A DNA stretch of 64,000 bases from JAPOXR01 sp965214695 (lineage in GTDB: Bacteria; Pseudomonadota; Alphaproteobacteria; Rhodobacterales; Rhodobacteraceae), in assembly GCA_965214695.1 (NCBI GenBank), contig OZ243967.1:62001-126000 (forward strand). Direction: 5' to 3'. Positions 53,681-61,508 of the stretch are shown here, in pieces. Numbering within the stretch: position 1 is the first letter of the stretch; each line of letters starts with the position of its first letter. A model generated the notes under the pieces. That model saw only the letters and a list, made by a program, of their open reading frames with translations, searched no databases and was not told where the DNA came from. A program made the position numbers and the translations under genes.

Positions 53681-54111
53681 GATACCGGGGCTCCTCTGCG
53701 CTCGTCCCCTTGCTTGTGGAAGAGCCCGGCAGCGCTAGGCTACGCATGCTGTTGCAGGAGGACGGCGGCATCGTCACATGGTCCTGGGTCCGCACAGAGG
53801 TCGTATCGGCGATTGAGCGTCGCTGTCGAGAAAGCAGACATTCCCGAGCCCTGTGACGCAGCACTCCAGCCGGGTTCCGATCCTTCGTTCGTTTCTGGAA
53901 TGAAGCGTCTGACATGCCGGAATTCCAGTCCATGACCCACGAATTGCTGGCTCATCATCCACCAATGGTAGCGGGTGCAGGTCACTTGGCCGCCGCCTTG
54001 ATCGTCCGGGACCGGCTGAATGAACAACTTGACTTTGTTTGCCTCGACGGGTGGCTGTCCGAGGCGGCGAATTTGGAGGGATTTCGCATCGTCCCGGACT
54101 ATCCAGCTTGA
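53677..54111 (+). pseudogene. PIN-domain (VapC-like) toxin, frameshifted
   Basis: From GTG 53677 the frame reads RYRGSSALVPLLVEEPGSAR and TWSWVRTEVVSAIERRCRE, then shifts. The C-terminal part appears in another frame (53914-54111) as HLAAALIVRDRLNEQLDFVC and SEAANLEGFRIVP. In intact VapC proteins the start is RYLDxSAL, where D is catalytic; here it is YRGSSAL, so the metal ligand is lost as well. The toxin is inactive. Confidence 0.7.
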
Positions 54112-54434
54112 TGACAATGTCGCTCCTCGTCCTTTCGTAGCCAATATTGGCCAATATCCCGGGAGCCTGCCGAAGTGCCGGCATTGAAAGTGATGTCCAT
54201 GCCGTCGTGACATTCAGGTAAGAGTCCGCACGGGAGCGGACGGGCTGCCAGGGCGGCGCACCCGAAGGGCCGATCCGGGCCCTGTGGGCCCGCCTCCCGG
54301 GCCAGGCACCTGTCGGGCAGTGCCCGGATCCATCCATGGGTGTCGTGCGCTCTGGTCACCGAAGGTACTGGAAGACTTCCCGCCATGTCGCCGGGCCAGT
54401 GGTGGAAGATGACGGTGCCTCGACGAGGGCCGGA
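54112..54434. other. intergenic region, no gene recognised
   Basis: The segment lies between the broken PIN gene and the end of the SucD-like gene. No gene or terminator could be assigned. Confidence 0.4.
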
Positions 54435-55310
54435 TCAGGACTCCGTCAGGGCCGAACGCATGGCGCCGACCGCATCATCGGGGTTGAAGACCACGATACT
54501 TCCTGCCGCGGCGAGCAATTCGGCCTTACGGGCCACCGACCCGGTGCCGATGACCGACAGGGCGCCAGCATGGCCCATGCGGCGCTCCGGCGGTGCATGC
54601 CTTCCGACGAGAAGGGAGACGACCGGTTTGCCGTAGCCGCCAGCGAGATACGCCGCTGCCTGTTCCTCCTCGTTGCCGCCGAGTTCGCCGACGAGAATGA
54701 CTCCCCGGGTATGGGCATCACCCCGGAACTGCTCCAGGCAGTCGCAGAATCCAAGCCCGTGAATCGGGTCGCCGCCGATGCCGATGGTGGTCGACTGCCC
54801 GAGGCCGGCGGCCGTGGTCTGGGCAACGATCTCGCTGGTCAGCGAGGCCGAGCGGCTGACGATCCCGATACAGCCGGGAGCAGCATCGGCGGTCGACATC
54901 ACGCCGATCTTGCAGCCGTCGGGCTCCAGGATTCCCTGCGAATTCGGTCCGATCAGGCAGGTCGCCGATCCGGCCAGGGCGGCTTTGACATTGACCATGT
55001 CATGCACCGGGACCCGTTCTGTGATGCAGACCACGACGCCGATCTCTGCCTCGATTGCGTCGATGATGGCATCGGCGGCACCATGGGCTGGCACCACGAT
55101 CATGCTGGCATTGGCGCCGGTCTGGCGCCGTGCCTCGGCCACCGAATCAAAAATCGGCAAACCCAGATGCTGGCGGCCACCCTTGCCCGGGCGGACACCG
55201 GCGACATAGGTCGACCCGTAGCGAATGGCGGCATCGGTGTAGAAGGTTCCGGACCTGCCGGTCATTCCCTGGACCAGGACACGGGTGTTTCCGTCAACAA
55301 GAATGGCCAT
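54435..55310 (-). CDS. SucD-like CoA ligase alpha subunit (succinate/malate type)
   Basis: The 291-residue protein has the CoA-binding start VLVQGMTGRSGTFYTDAAI, the central LIGPNSQGILEPDGCKIGVM, and the catalytic phosphohistidine in ERRMGHAGALS. Together with the upstream beta subunit it forms an ATP-dependent acid-CoA ligase. I chose the ATG at 55310, five bases after the beta-subunit stop. Since it lies in a cluster with oxalate genes, rather than with the TCA-cycle set, its substrate may be malate, oxalate or a related acid. That is inference; it could be an ordinary succinyl-CoA synthetase. Confidence 0.85.
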   Translation of the reverse strand: MAILVDGNTRVLVQGMTGRSGTFYTDAAIRYGSTYVAGVRPGKGGRQHLGLPIFDSVAEARRQTGANASMIVVPAHGAADAIIDAIEAEIGVVVCITERVPVHDMVNVKAALAGSATCLIGPNSQGILEPDGCKIGVMSTADAAPGCIGIVSRSASLTSEIVAQTTAAGLGQSTTIGIGGDPIHGLGFCDCLEQFRGDAHTRGVILVGELGGNEEEQAAAYLAGGYGKPVVSLLVGRHAPPERRMGHAGALSVIGTGSVARKAELLAAAGSIVVFNPDDAVGAMRSALTES

Positions 55311-55314
55311 GGCT

Positions 55315-56484
55315 CTATCTTCCGCCGGCAACCGACACTGCCTGCCGGACAGCCTCGGTCATGGAGTCGAAACGGGTGAATGGCAGGCGTCGGTTGGTCA
55401 TGATCGACAGTGCCCATGGCGCGTTCTGTCCGGCCGCCCGGTAGATGATCGGCTTGTCGCTGCCGGTTCGCGAATAGGCAAAATTCATCGCCTCGGCGAT
55501 GGTGTCGCAGACGGTCATGCCGCCGCCATGAACATTGACCAGCATCACCTTCACCCGGGAATTCTCGAGCAGCATCTGGATGACCCTTGCGATCTGGAAG
55601 CTGCCGGCAGTTGTGCGGATATCCATGAAATTGGCCGGGTTGCCACCGGATTCGATGACCAAATCCAGCGTGGCCAGCCCGAGGCCGGCCCCGTTGACCA
55701 CCAGGCCGATATCGCCATCGAGCTCCACGTAATTGACATTGTTTTCCTGTGCCAGCCTTTCGCTGTCCTCGATCGATGTCTCCGTGACCAGCGCCTCCAG
55801 TTCGACATGCCGCGCCAGCGCATTGCCATCGATGACGATCTTCGCATCAATGGCAACCGCCTCGCCCCGGGGCGTGATCGCCAGCGGGTTGATCTCGACC
55901 AGCAACGCATCATTGTCGAAGAAGGTCCGAATGGCGCCGAGCACCTGCCGGCTCGCCGATTTGCCGGCATCGCCGGTCAGCCCGAGCGTCGCCATGAAGC
56001 CGTCGATTGCCTCCGGGTCCTCCCGGCCGAGTTCACGCAGGGTGATCGATTTGACCACGCCCGGATTTTCGGTGGCGATCCGCTCGAAGTCGTTGCCGCC
56101 ACTGGCCGAGCCGAGCAGGACCGGCTCGGCAGCGTTCTGGTCGACCAGCACCGCAATGTAGTACATCGCCGCGACATCGACGCGCTCCTCGACCGAAACC
56201 TGCTTGACGATCTCGCCGCGAATGCCGGTCTGGGCCGTGGACAGGCGGGAGCCGAGCATGGACGCGGCATGGCGCCGGGCGTCGGACGGGCTGTTGGCGA
56301 ACTTGATCCCGCCAGCAAGCCCCCGCCCGCCAGCGCCGATCTGGGCCTTGACCACAAGTTCGGCCGCTGCCAGCGATCTTGCCAACTCCCCGGCCTCGTC
56401 GGCCGTGGCCGCAACCCGGCCGTCGGGGATGCTGACGCCATTCTTGCCAAGCAGGGATTTGGCCTGGTGCTCCAAAAGGAACAT
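55315..56484 (-). CDS. SucC-like CoA ligase beta subunit (ATP-grasp)
   Basis: The 389-residue protein has the ATP-grasp N-terminus LEHQAKSLLGKNGVSIPDGR, the nucleotide-binding LVVKAQIGAGGRGLAGGIK, LVEINPLAITPRGEAVAID and the C-terminal CoA-ligase part VVNGAGLGLATLDLV and VMLVNVHGGGMTVCDTIA. These resemble both succinyl-CoA and malate-CoA ligase (MtkA) beta subunits. The ATG at 56484 follows GGAGG. It is transcribed divergently from the FCD-type regulator, which probably controls it. Confidence 0.87.
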   Translation of the reverse strand: MFLLEHQAKSLLGKNGVSIPDGRVAATADEAGELARSLAAAELVVKAQIGAGGRGLAGGIKFANSPSDARRHAASMLGSRLSTAQTGIRGEIVKQVSVEERVDVAAMYYIAVLVDQNAAEPVLLGSASGGNDFERIATENPGVVKSITLRELGREDPEAIDGFMATLGLTGDAGKSASRQVLGAIRTFFDNDALLVEINPLAITPRGEAVAIDAKIVIDGNALARHVELEALVTETSIEDSERLAQENNVNYVELDGDIGLVVNGAGLGLATLDLVIESGGNPANFMDIRTTAGSFQIARVIQMLLENSRVKVMLVNVHGGGMTVCDTIAEAMNFAYSRTGSDKPIIYRAAGQNAPWALSIMTNRRLPFTRFDSMTEAVRQAVSVAGGR

Positions 56485-56790
56485 GCGATGTCCTCCTTGC
56501 GCCCCGGCGCTTGGCCACGGCCAGCCGGAATTCCGACAACACAGGTATGACCCATGCCGGGGCCGTAATCAACTGACCTGCGGGCCGTCTTGGCAATTCC
56601 GGCGTGGAAAAGGGTTGAGAGTAATGTACAACAAGCTGATTTCACGGGATTTGTCGCAGGAAGCCGCCCGGCATCATCATGGGGGAGGTCGCTTGCCGCG
56701 CCACCCGCCGGGACCGGTTTGCACCATGGTTGCCGGTCTCTGGAATATTGTATACCAGTAGCAGGGATTGATGATTCGCCATGAACGGGA
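56485..56790. other. divergent intergenic region with regulator binding sites
   Basis: These 306 bases separate the SucCD-like operon (minus) from the GntR gene (plus). They hold the GTATAC-centred site at 56745-56760 and a TGTACA at 56623-56628. No gene is present. Confidence 0.5.
56745..56760. promoter_or_regulatory. possible FCD/GntR operator centred on GTATAC
   Basis: ATTGTATACCAG has a GTATAC palindrome (56750-56755) with imperfectly symmetric flanks, the type of short palindrome bound by FCD-subfamily GntR regulators. It lies about 35 bases upstream of the regulator's start, a position suited to autoregulation. Confidence 0.4.
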
Positions 56791-57516
56791 ATGCTGGCTG
56801 GTCGAATGGACAACGTGATCGAGTTGAAACCGGTTGCCGATCGGGCAACTCTCAAGGACCACACCCATCGCGCCTTGCGCGAGGCGATTCTCGACATGGA
56901 TCTCTATGCCGGAAATGCCGAACTGAAGCTGGATGAACGGCATCTCGCCATCCGGCTTGGCGTATCGCGGACGCCGCTTCGCGAGGCGCTGATGAAGCTG
57001 GAGCAGGAAGGTCTGGTCGAGGTCAGGTCGAGACGGGGCGTGTACCTGAAGCGCCAGAGCCGCGAGGAGGTGGTCGAGATGATCACGGTGTGGGCGGCAC
57101 TCGAGAGCATGGCAGCCAGGCTGGCCTGCGAATGTGCGAGTGACGAGGAAATCGACGAGTTGCGCAAGATTGGCACCAGGTACAATCCCGATACCGCCAG
57201 AGCCGAGATCAGCGAGTATTCCGAGACCAACATCACCTTTCACCGCACGATCATGTCATTGTCGAAATGCAGCAGATTGCAACGTACCGCCGAGGATCTG
57301 TTCGACCGCCTCAAACCGGTGCGCCGGAGCGCAATGCGGGACAGCACCCGAACCGACCGGTCGGTTGTCGACCACTCGAAGATCATCGCCGCAATCTCGT
57401 CCAGGGATGCCGATCTTGCCGGTGACCTCGTTCGTGACCACACGCTGCGCCTGGGCGAATATATCCGCCGCAGCTGGAAGTTTTTCGACGTGAAATTGAA
57501 CAATCAGGGGATCTGA
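56791..57516 (+). CDS. GntR-family transcriptional regulator, FCD subfamily
   Basis: The 241-residue protein has an N-terminal winged helix (DHTHRALREAILDMDLYAG, LKLDERHLAIRLGVSRTPL, MKLEQEGLVEVRSRRGVYL) and a C-terminal all-helical FCD ligand domain with metal-type residues (ETNITFHRTIMSLS; DHSKIIAAISSRDADLAGDL). It is one base upstream of the decarboxylase gene and divergent from the SucCD-like genes. It probably senses a carboxylate such as oxalate or its CoA product. The start could also be the ATG at 56806. Confidence 0.9.
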   Translation: MLAGRMDNVIELKPVADRATLKDHTHRALREAILDMDLYAGNAELKLDERHLAIRLGVSRTPLREALMKLEQEGLVEVRSRRGVYLKRQSREEVVEMITVWAALESMAARLACECASDEEIDELRKIGTRYNPDTARAEISEYSETNITFHRTIMSLSKCSRLQRTAEDLFDRLKPVRRSAMRDSTRTDRSVVDHSKIIAAISSRDADLAGDLVRDHTLRLGEYIRRSWKFFDVKLNNQGI

Positions 57517-57517
57517 C

Positions 57518-59251
57518 ATGCAGACCGGATCGGCAACGGCCCACGACACGCTGGCCAGGAAGAGTGCGGACGACAACATTGTCTCCGGGGGGCATCTTGT
57601 CGCCCGGGCGCTCCGGAACGAGGGTGTCGATACCGTCTTCACCCTGTGTGGCGGACATATCATCGACATCTATGACGGGTGCATCGACGAGGGTATCCGC
57701 ATCGTCGATGTTCGCCACGAGCAGACCGCGGCGCATGCTGCCGACGGCTACGCCCGGCAGACCGGACGCCTCGGTTGCGTGGTAACCACGGCCGGTCCCG
57801 GTTGCACCAATGCCGTCACCGGGGTGGCGACCGCTTTCAGGTCGGAAAGCCCGATTCTCCATATCGGCGGCCAGTCATCGCTGACCCAGCATCGCATGGG
57901 GTCGCTGCAGGACCTGCCACATGTCGACATGATGTCGCCGATCACGAAATTTGCCTCCGGTGTTTTTTCGACCGAACGCATCGCCGACATGATTTCAATG
58001 GCGGCAAGGGAGAGCTTTTCCGGTGCCTACGGTCCAAGCTACCTGGAGATACCGCGGGACATTCTTGATGCCGAGATCCCGTTGGAGCGGGCGCGAATTC
58101 CCGTACCGGGCAGCTACCGGGCATCGCCGCGGGCGATCGGCGATCCGGATGACATTGAGCGGCTGGCCGACATCCTGGTGGGCGCCGAGCGTCCGGCGGT
58201 ACTGTTCGGCCAGCAGGTCTGGGCGTCGCGGTCGCACCAGGAGGCGATCGAATTCGCACGGGCGCTCGACATTCCGGCCTACATGAATGGTGCGGCCAGG
58301 GGGATGATGCGCGCCGACGACCCGCATTGTTTTGACCGCACCCGTTCGGATGCCTTCAAGGGTGCCGATGTCATCCTGATCGTCGGCACGCCCTTCGATT
58401 TCAGGATGGGCTATGGCAAGCGAATCACCGCACCGACGCTGATCCAGATCGATCTTGACTACCGGACCGTCGGCAAGAATCGCGACATCACCCTGGGGCT
58501 GAGCGGACATCCGGGCGCGATCCTGTCGGCGGTTGCCGCGGCAGCGAGCGGGCGCATCGACTCCGGGGCCCGGCAGCAGCGATTGCAGTGGATGCAGCAG
58601 TTGCGGCAGATCGAGGCGACCAAGCTGCAGAAGGTGATGCCGCTCTTCCGCTCCGAGCAGTCACCGATCCACCCCTATCGCCTCGCATGGGAAATCAACG
58701 AGTTTCTCGAAGAGGACACCATCTATATCGGCGATGGCGGCGACGTGGTGACGATCTCGGCCCAGGCGGTCCGCCCGCGCAATCCCGGCCAGTGGATGGA
58801 TCCCGGGGCGCTGGGATCGCTGGGAGTCGGCACCGGATTCTCCATGGCGGCCAAGCTGGCCCATCCCTCGAAGGAGGTGGTCTGCCTCTATGGTGACGGA
58901 TCATTCGGTATGACAGCTTTCGACATGGAAACCGCACAGCGATTCGGTGCGCCCTACATCGCGGTGGTTGGAAACAACTCGGCGATGAACCAGATCAGGT
59001 TTGGCCAGATCACCAAATACGGACAGAACCGCGGCGATATCGGCAACAAGCTGGGCGACGTGGAGTTCGGCAAGTTCGGTGATATGCTCGGCGGTTATGG
59101 CGAGGAGGTTCGCGACTGCTCGGAAATCCAGCCAGCGCTGCGCCGGGCCAGGGAGGCGGTCGCCAAGACCGGAAAATGTTCCGTGATCAATGTTTGGATC
59201 GACCCGAACGAATATGCGCCCGGAACCAAGGCGCAGACCATGTACAAATAG
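57518..59251 (+). CDS. ThDP-dependent oxalyl-CoA decarboxylase / 2-hydroxyacyl-CoA lyase-like enzyme
   Basis: The 577-residue protein has the three ThDP-enzyme domains. The catalytic glutamate is in VDVRHEQTAAHAADGYAR, with TTAGPGCTNAVTGVATAF next, and the ThDP/Mg motif is YGDGSFGMTAFDMETAQRF to VVGNNSAMNQ. Adjacency to a highly typical frc points to oxalyl-CoA decarboxylation to formyl-CoA. The sequence, however, is not a close match to the classical oxalyl-CoA decarboxylase and resembles the 2-hydroxyacyl-CoA lyase/acetolactate-synthase side of the family. The precise reaction is therefore uncertain. Confidence 0.75.
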   Translation: MQTGSATAHDTLARKSADDNIVSGGHLVARALRNEGVDTVFTLCGGHIIDIYDGCIDEGIRIVDVRHEQTAAHAADGYARQTGRLGCVVTTAGPGCTNAVTGVATAFRSESPILHIGGQSSLTQHRMGSLQDLPHVDMMSPITKFASGVFSTERIADMISMAARESFSGAYGPSYLEIPRDILDAEIPLERARIPVPGSYRASPRAIGDPDDIERLADILVGAERPAVLFGQQVWASRSHQEAIEFARALDIPAYMNGAARGMMRADDPHCFDRTRSDAFKGADVILIVGTPFDFRMGYGKRITAPTLIQIDLDYRTVGKNRDITLGLSGHPGAILSAVAAAASGRIDSGARQQRLQWMQQLRQIEATKLQKVMPLFRSEQSPIHPYRLAWEINEFLEEDTIYIGDGGDVVTISAQAVRPRNPGQWMDPGALGSLGVGTGFSMAAKLAHPSKEVVCLYGDGSFGMTAFDMETAQRFGAPYIAVVGNNSAMNQIRFGQITKYGQNRGDIGNKLGDVEFGKFGDMLGGYGEEVRDCSEIQPALRRAREAVAKTGKCSVINVWIDPNEYAPGTKAQTMYK

Positions 59252-59277
59252 GGTGCCCGGAAGCTGGAGAAACTTAC

Positions 59278-60540
59278 ATGACACCGCTTGAAGATGTTCG
59301 AATCCTGGACTTTACCCATGTTCAGTCCGGGCCGACCTGCACCCAGTTGCTGGCATGGCTTGGTGCCGACGTGATCAAGGTCGAGCGCCCCGGAACCGGC
59401 GATGCCACCCGCAAGCAGCTGGTCGATGTGCCGGGGGCGGACAGCCTCTACTTTACCATGCTGAACCACAACAAGCGGTCATTCACCCTCAACACCAAGG
59501 ACGAGACCGGCAAGGAGGTATTGGCCAGAATGGTTGCCTGCTGCGATGTGCTGGTGGAAAATTTTGCCCCGGGCGCGCTTGACCGGATGGGATTCGGCTG
59601 GAGCCGGATCCAGGAGCTGAACCCGCGCATGATCATGGCGTCGGTCAAGGGGTTCGGGCCGGGCAAGTTCGAGGATTGCAAGGTCTACGAGAATGTCGCC
59701 CAATGCGCCGGTGGTGCCGCGTCGACCACAGGGTTTCCCGATGGCGTGCCGCTGGTCACCGGTGCACAGATCGGCGATTCCGGAACCGGGCTCCACCTGG
59801 CGCTGGGCATCGTGGCGGCATTGCTGCAGCGGGAGAAGACAGGCAAGGGGCAGCGGGTGCTGGCGCCGATGCAGGACGGGGTTCTCAACCTGTGCCGGGT
59901 GAAATTGCGCGACCAGCAGCGGCTGGCGGCCGGGCCGCTGCTGGAGTATTCGCAGTTCGGCAAGGGCATGCCGTTCGGCGAGGCAACCCCGCGGGCCGGC
60001 AATGATTCCGGCGGCGGCCAGCCAGGAAGGGTGCTCAAGTGCAAGGGCTGGGAGACGGACCCGAATGCCTATACCTATTTCATCACCCAGGCCGCGGTGT
60101 GGGAGAATATCTGCGACGTCATCGGCAAGCCCGAATGGAAGACGGATCCCGACTATGCATCGCCGCCGGCCAGGCTGCCGAAGTTGGACGAGATCTTCGA
60201 CGCCATCGAGGGTTGGACGAAGACCAGGACCAAGTTCGAGGTCATGGAGGTCTGCAACCCGCTCAACATCCCGGTCGGGCCGATCCTGTCGATGAAGGAA
60301 ATTGCCGAGGATCAGGGGCTCAGGGAGACCGGTACCATCGTCGAGGTCGATCATCCCGGGAGGGGTCGCTACGTGTCGGTCGGCTGCCCGATCAAGTTTT
60401 CGGATCACCAGGTCGAGGTCAGGCGCTCGCCATTGCTTGGCGAACACACGATGGAGGTGTTGACGGAATTGCTCGGATATGAAGGAAGCGAGCTTGAGCG
60501 GGTGGTGAATTCCGGTGCGGTCGGCTCGGTGGATGCGTGA
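59278..60540 (+). CDS. frc: formyl-CoA:oxalate CoA-transferase
   Basis: The 420-residue class III CoA-transferase moves CoA from formyl-CoA to oxalate. It matches the known enzyme along its length: ILDFTHVQSGPTCTQLLAWL, SLYFTMLNHNKRS, NFAPGALDRMGFGW, the catalytic Asp in TGAQIGDSGTGLHLALG, VLNLCRVKLRDQQRL and the glycine loop SGGGQPGRVLKCKGWETD. I chose the ATG at 59278 behind GGAG. It follows the decarboxylase gene by 26 bases. Confidence 0.93.
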   Translation: MTPLEDVRILDFTHVQSGPTCTQLLAWLGADVIKVERPGTGDATRKQLVDVPGADSLYFTMLNHNKRSFTLNTKDETGKEVLARMVACCDVLVENFAPGALDRMGFGWSRIQELNPRMIMASVKGFGPGKFEDCKVYENVAQCAGGAASTTGFPDGVPLVTGAQIGDSGTGLHLALGIVAALLQREKTGKGQRVLAPMQDGVLNLCRVKLRDQQRLAAGPLLEYSQFGKGMPFGEATPRAGNDSGGGQPGRVLKCKGWETDPNAYTYFITQAAVWENICDVIGKPEWKTDPDYASPPARLPKLDEIFDAIEGWTKTRTKFEVMEVCNPLNIPVGPILSMKEIAEDQGLRETGTIVEVDHPGRGRYVSVGCPIKFSDHQVEVRRSPLLGEHTMEVLTELLGYEGSELERVVNSGAVGSVDA

Positions 60541-60568
60541 TGGTGCGACCGGAAAAGGGGGTAGGTTG

Positions 60569-61486
60569 ATGCGTCTGATGGTCATGGGACAGCAGGCCTT
60601 TGGCAAGGCGGCGCTTGAGAAACTGCTTGAGGCTGGCAGGGACGAGGTCGTCGCCGTCTATTGTGCGCCGGACCGAGAGGGCCGCCCCGTCGATCCGCTG
60701 AAGGAGGCCGCCCTGGAGGCTGGCATCCCGGTCAGGCAGCCAACCGGATTCAAGGATCGGGCAACGCTGGACGAGATGCAGGAATTCGATTGCGACCTGA
60801 TGATCATGGCCTATGTGACGATCTTCGTTCCTGAAGCGGCCAGGAATGTTCCTCGCCTGGGCTCAATCTGCTTTCATCCCTCGTTGCTCCCGAAGCACCG
60901 GGGCCCAAGCTCGATCAACTGGCCGATCATCCAGGGAGCGACCGGGACCGGGTTTACGTGGTTTCATCCGACAGACGGTCTGGACGAGGGCGACATCCTG
61001 CTGCAGCATCACTGCACGATCGGCCCGGATGACACGCTGGGCGACATCTATTTTCGCAAGATCTTTCCCGCGGCCATCGACTCGGTGCTCGAGGTCTGCG
61101 AGTTGTTCAAATCCGGTAATCCGCCGCGCATTGCACAGGATGAGGCGCAGGCGAGCTACGAGAGCTGGTGCCGGGCAGCCGATGCCCGGATCGAGTGGTC
61201 GCGGGATGTCAGTGATGTCTACAACCTGATTCGCGGAACCAACCCCCAGCCAGGCGCCTGGACCGAGTTCGGCGGGCAGAGGCTGCAGATCTTTGACGCC
61301 CGCAGGTTGGCGGGCGAGGGCAATCCCGGAACGGTTGTCGGGCTGACCGATGACAGCGTTGTGGTGCAGGCAGGGTCCGGCCGGATTGATGTCCGGCGGG
61401 TCAGGCCGGCGGGAAAAGGCAAGATCGCGGCGGTAGAGTGGGCGCGTGAAGCCGGAATCGGGCCGGGAGATCAACTCGGCGTTTAG
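60569..61486 (+). CDS. formyltransferase family protein (10-formyl-THF hydrolase-domain type)
   Basis: The 305-residue protein has the formyl-THF N-terminal domain MRLMVMGQQAFGKAALEKLL, then the signature CFHPSLLPKHRGPSSINWPI and TDGLDEGDILLQ, and a C-terminal formyltransferase_C-like domain (LIRGTNPQPGAWTEF). This is closest to the N-terminal hydrolase part of 10-formyl-THF dehydrogenase and to Fmt. Between frc and fhs it could move a formyl group between formyl-CoA or formyl-THF and an acceptor, or release formate. The ATG at 60569 follows GGGGGTAGG. Confidence 0.85.
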   Translation: MRLMVMGQQAFGKAALEKLLEAGRDEVVAVYCAPDREGRPVDPLKEAALEAGIPVRQPTGFKDRATLDEMQEFDCDLMIMAYVTIFVPEAARNVPRLGSICFHPSLLPKHRGPSSINWPIIQGATGTGFTWFHPTDGLDEGDILLQHHCTIGPDDTLGDIYFRKIFPAAIDSVLEVCELFKSGNPPRIAQDEAQASYESWCRAADARIEWSRDVSDVYNLIRGTNPQPGAWTEFGGQRLQIFDARRLAGEGNPGTVVGLTDDSVVVQAGSGRIDVRRVRPAGKGKIAAVEWAREAGIGPGDQLGV

Positions 61487-61508
61487 TAGACGGGGACATG
61501 TTGCAGAA

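Noticed and set aside
59479..60606. 375-codon frame antisense to frc
   Set aside because: frc matches its family throughout, so the opposite frame is a composition artefact.
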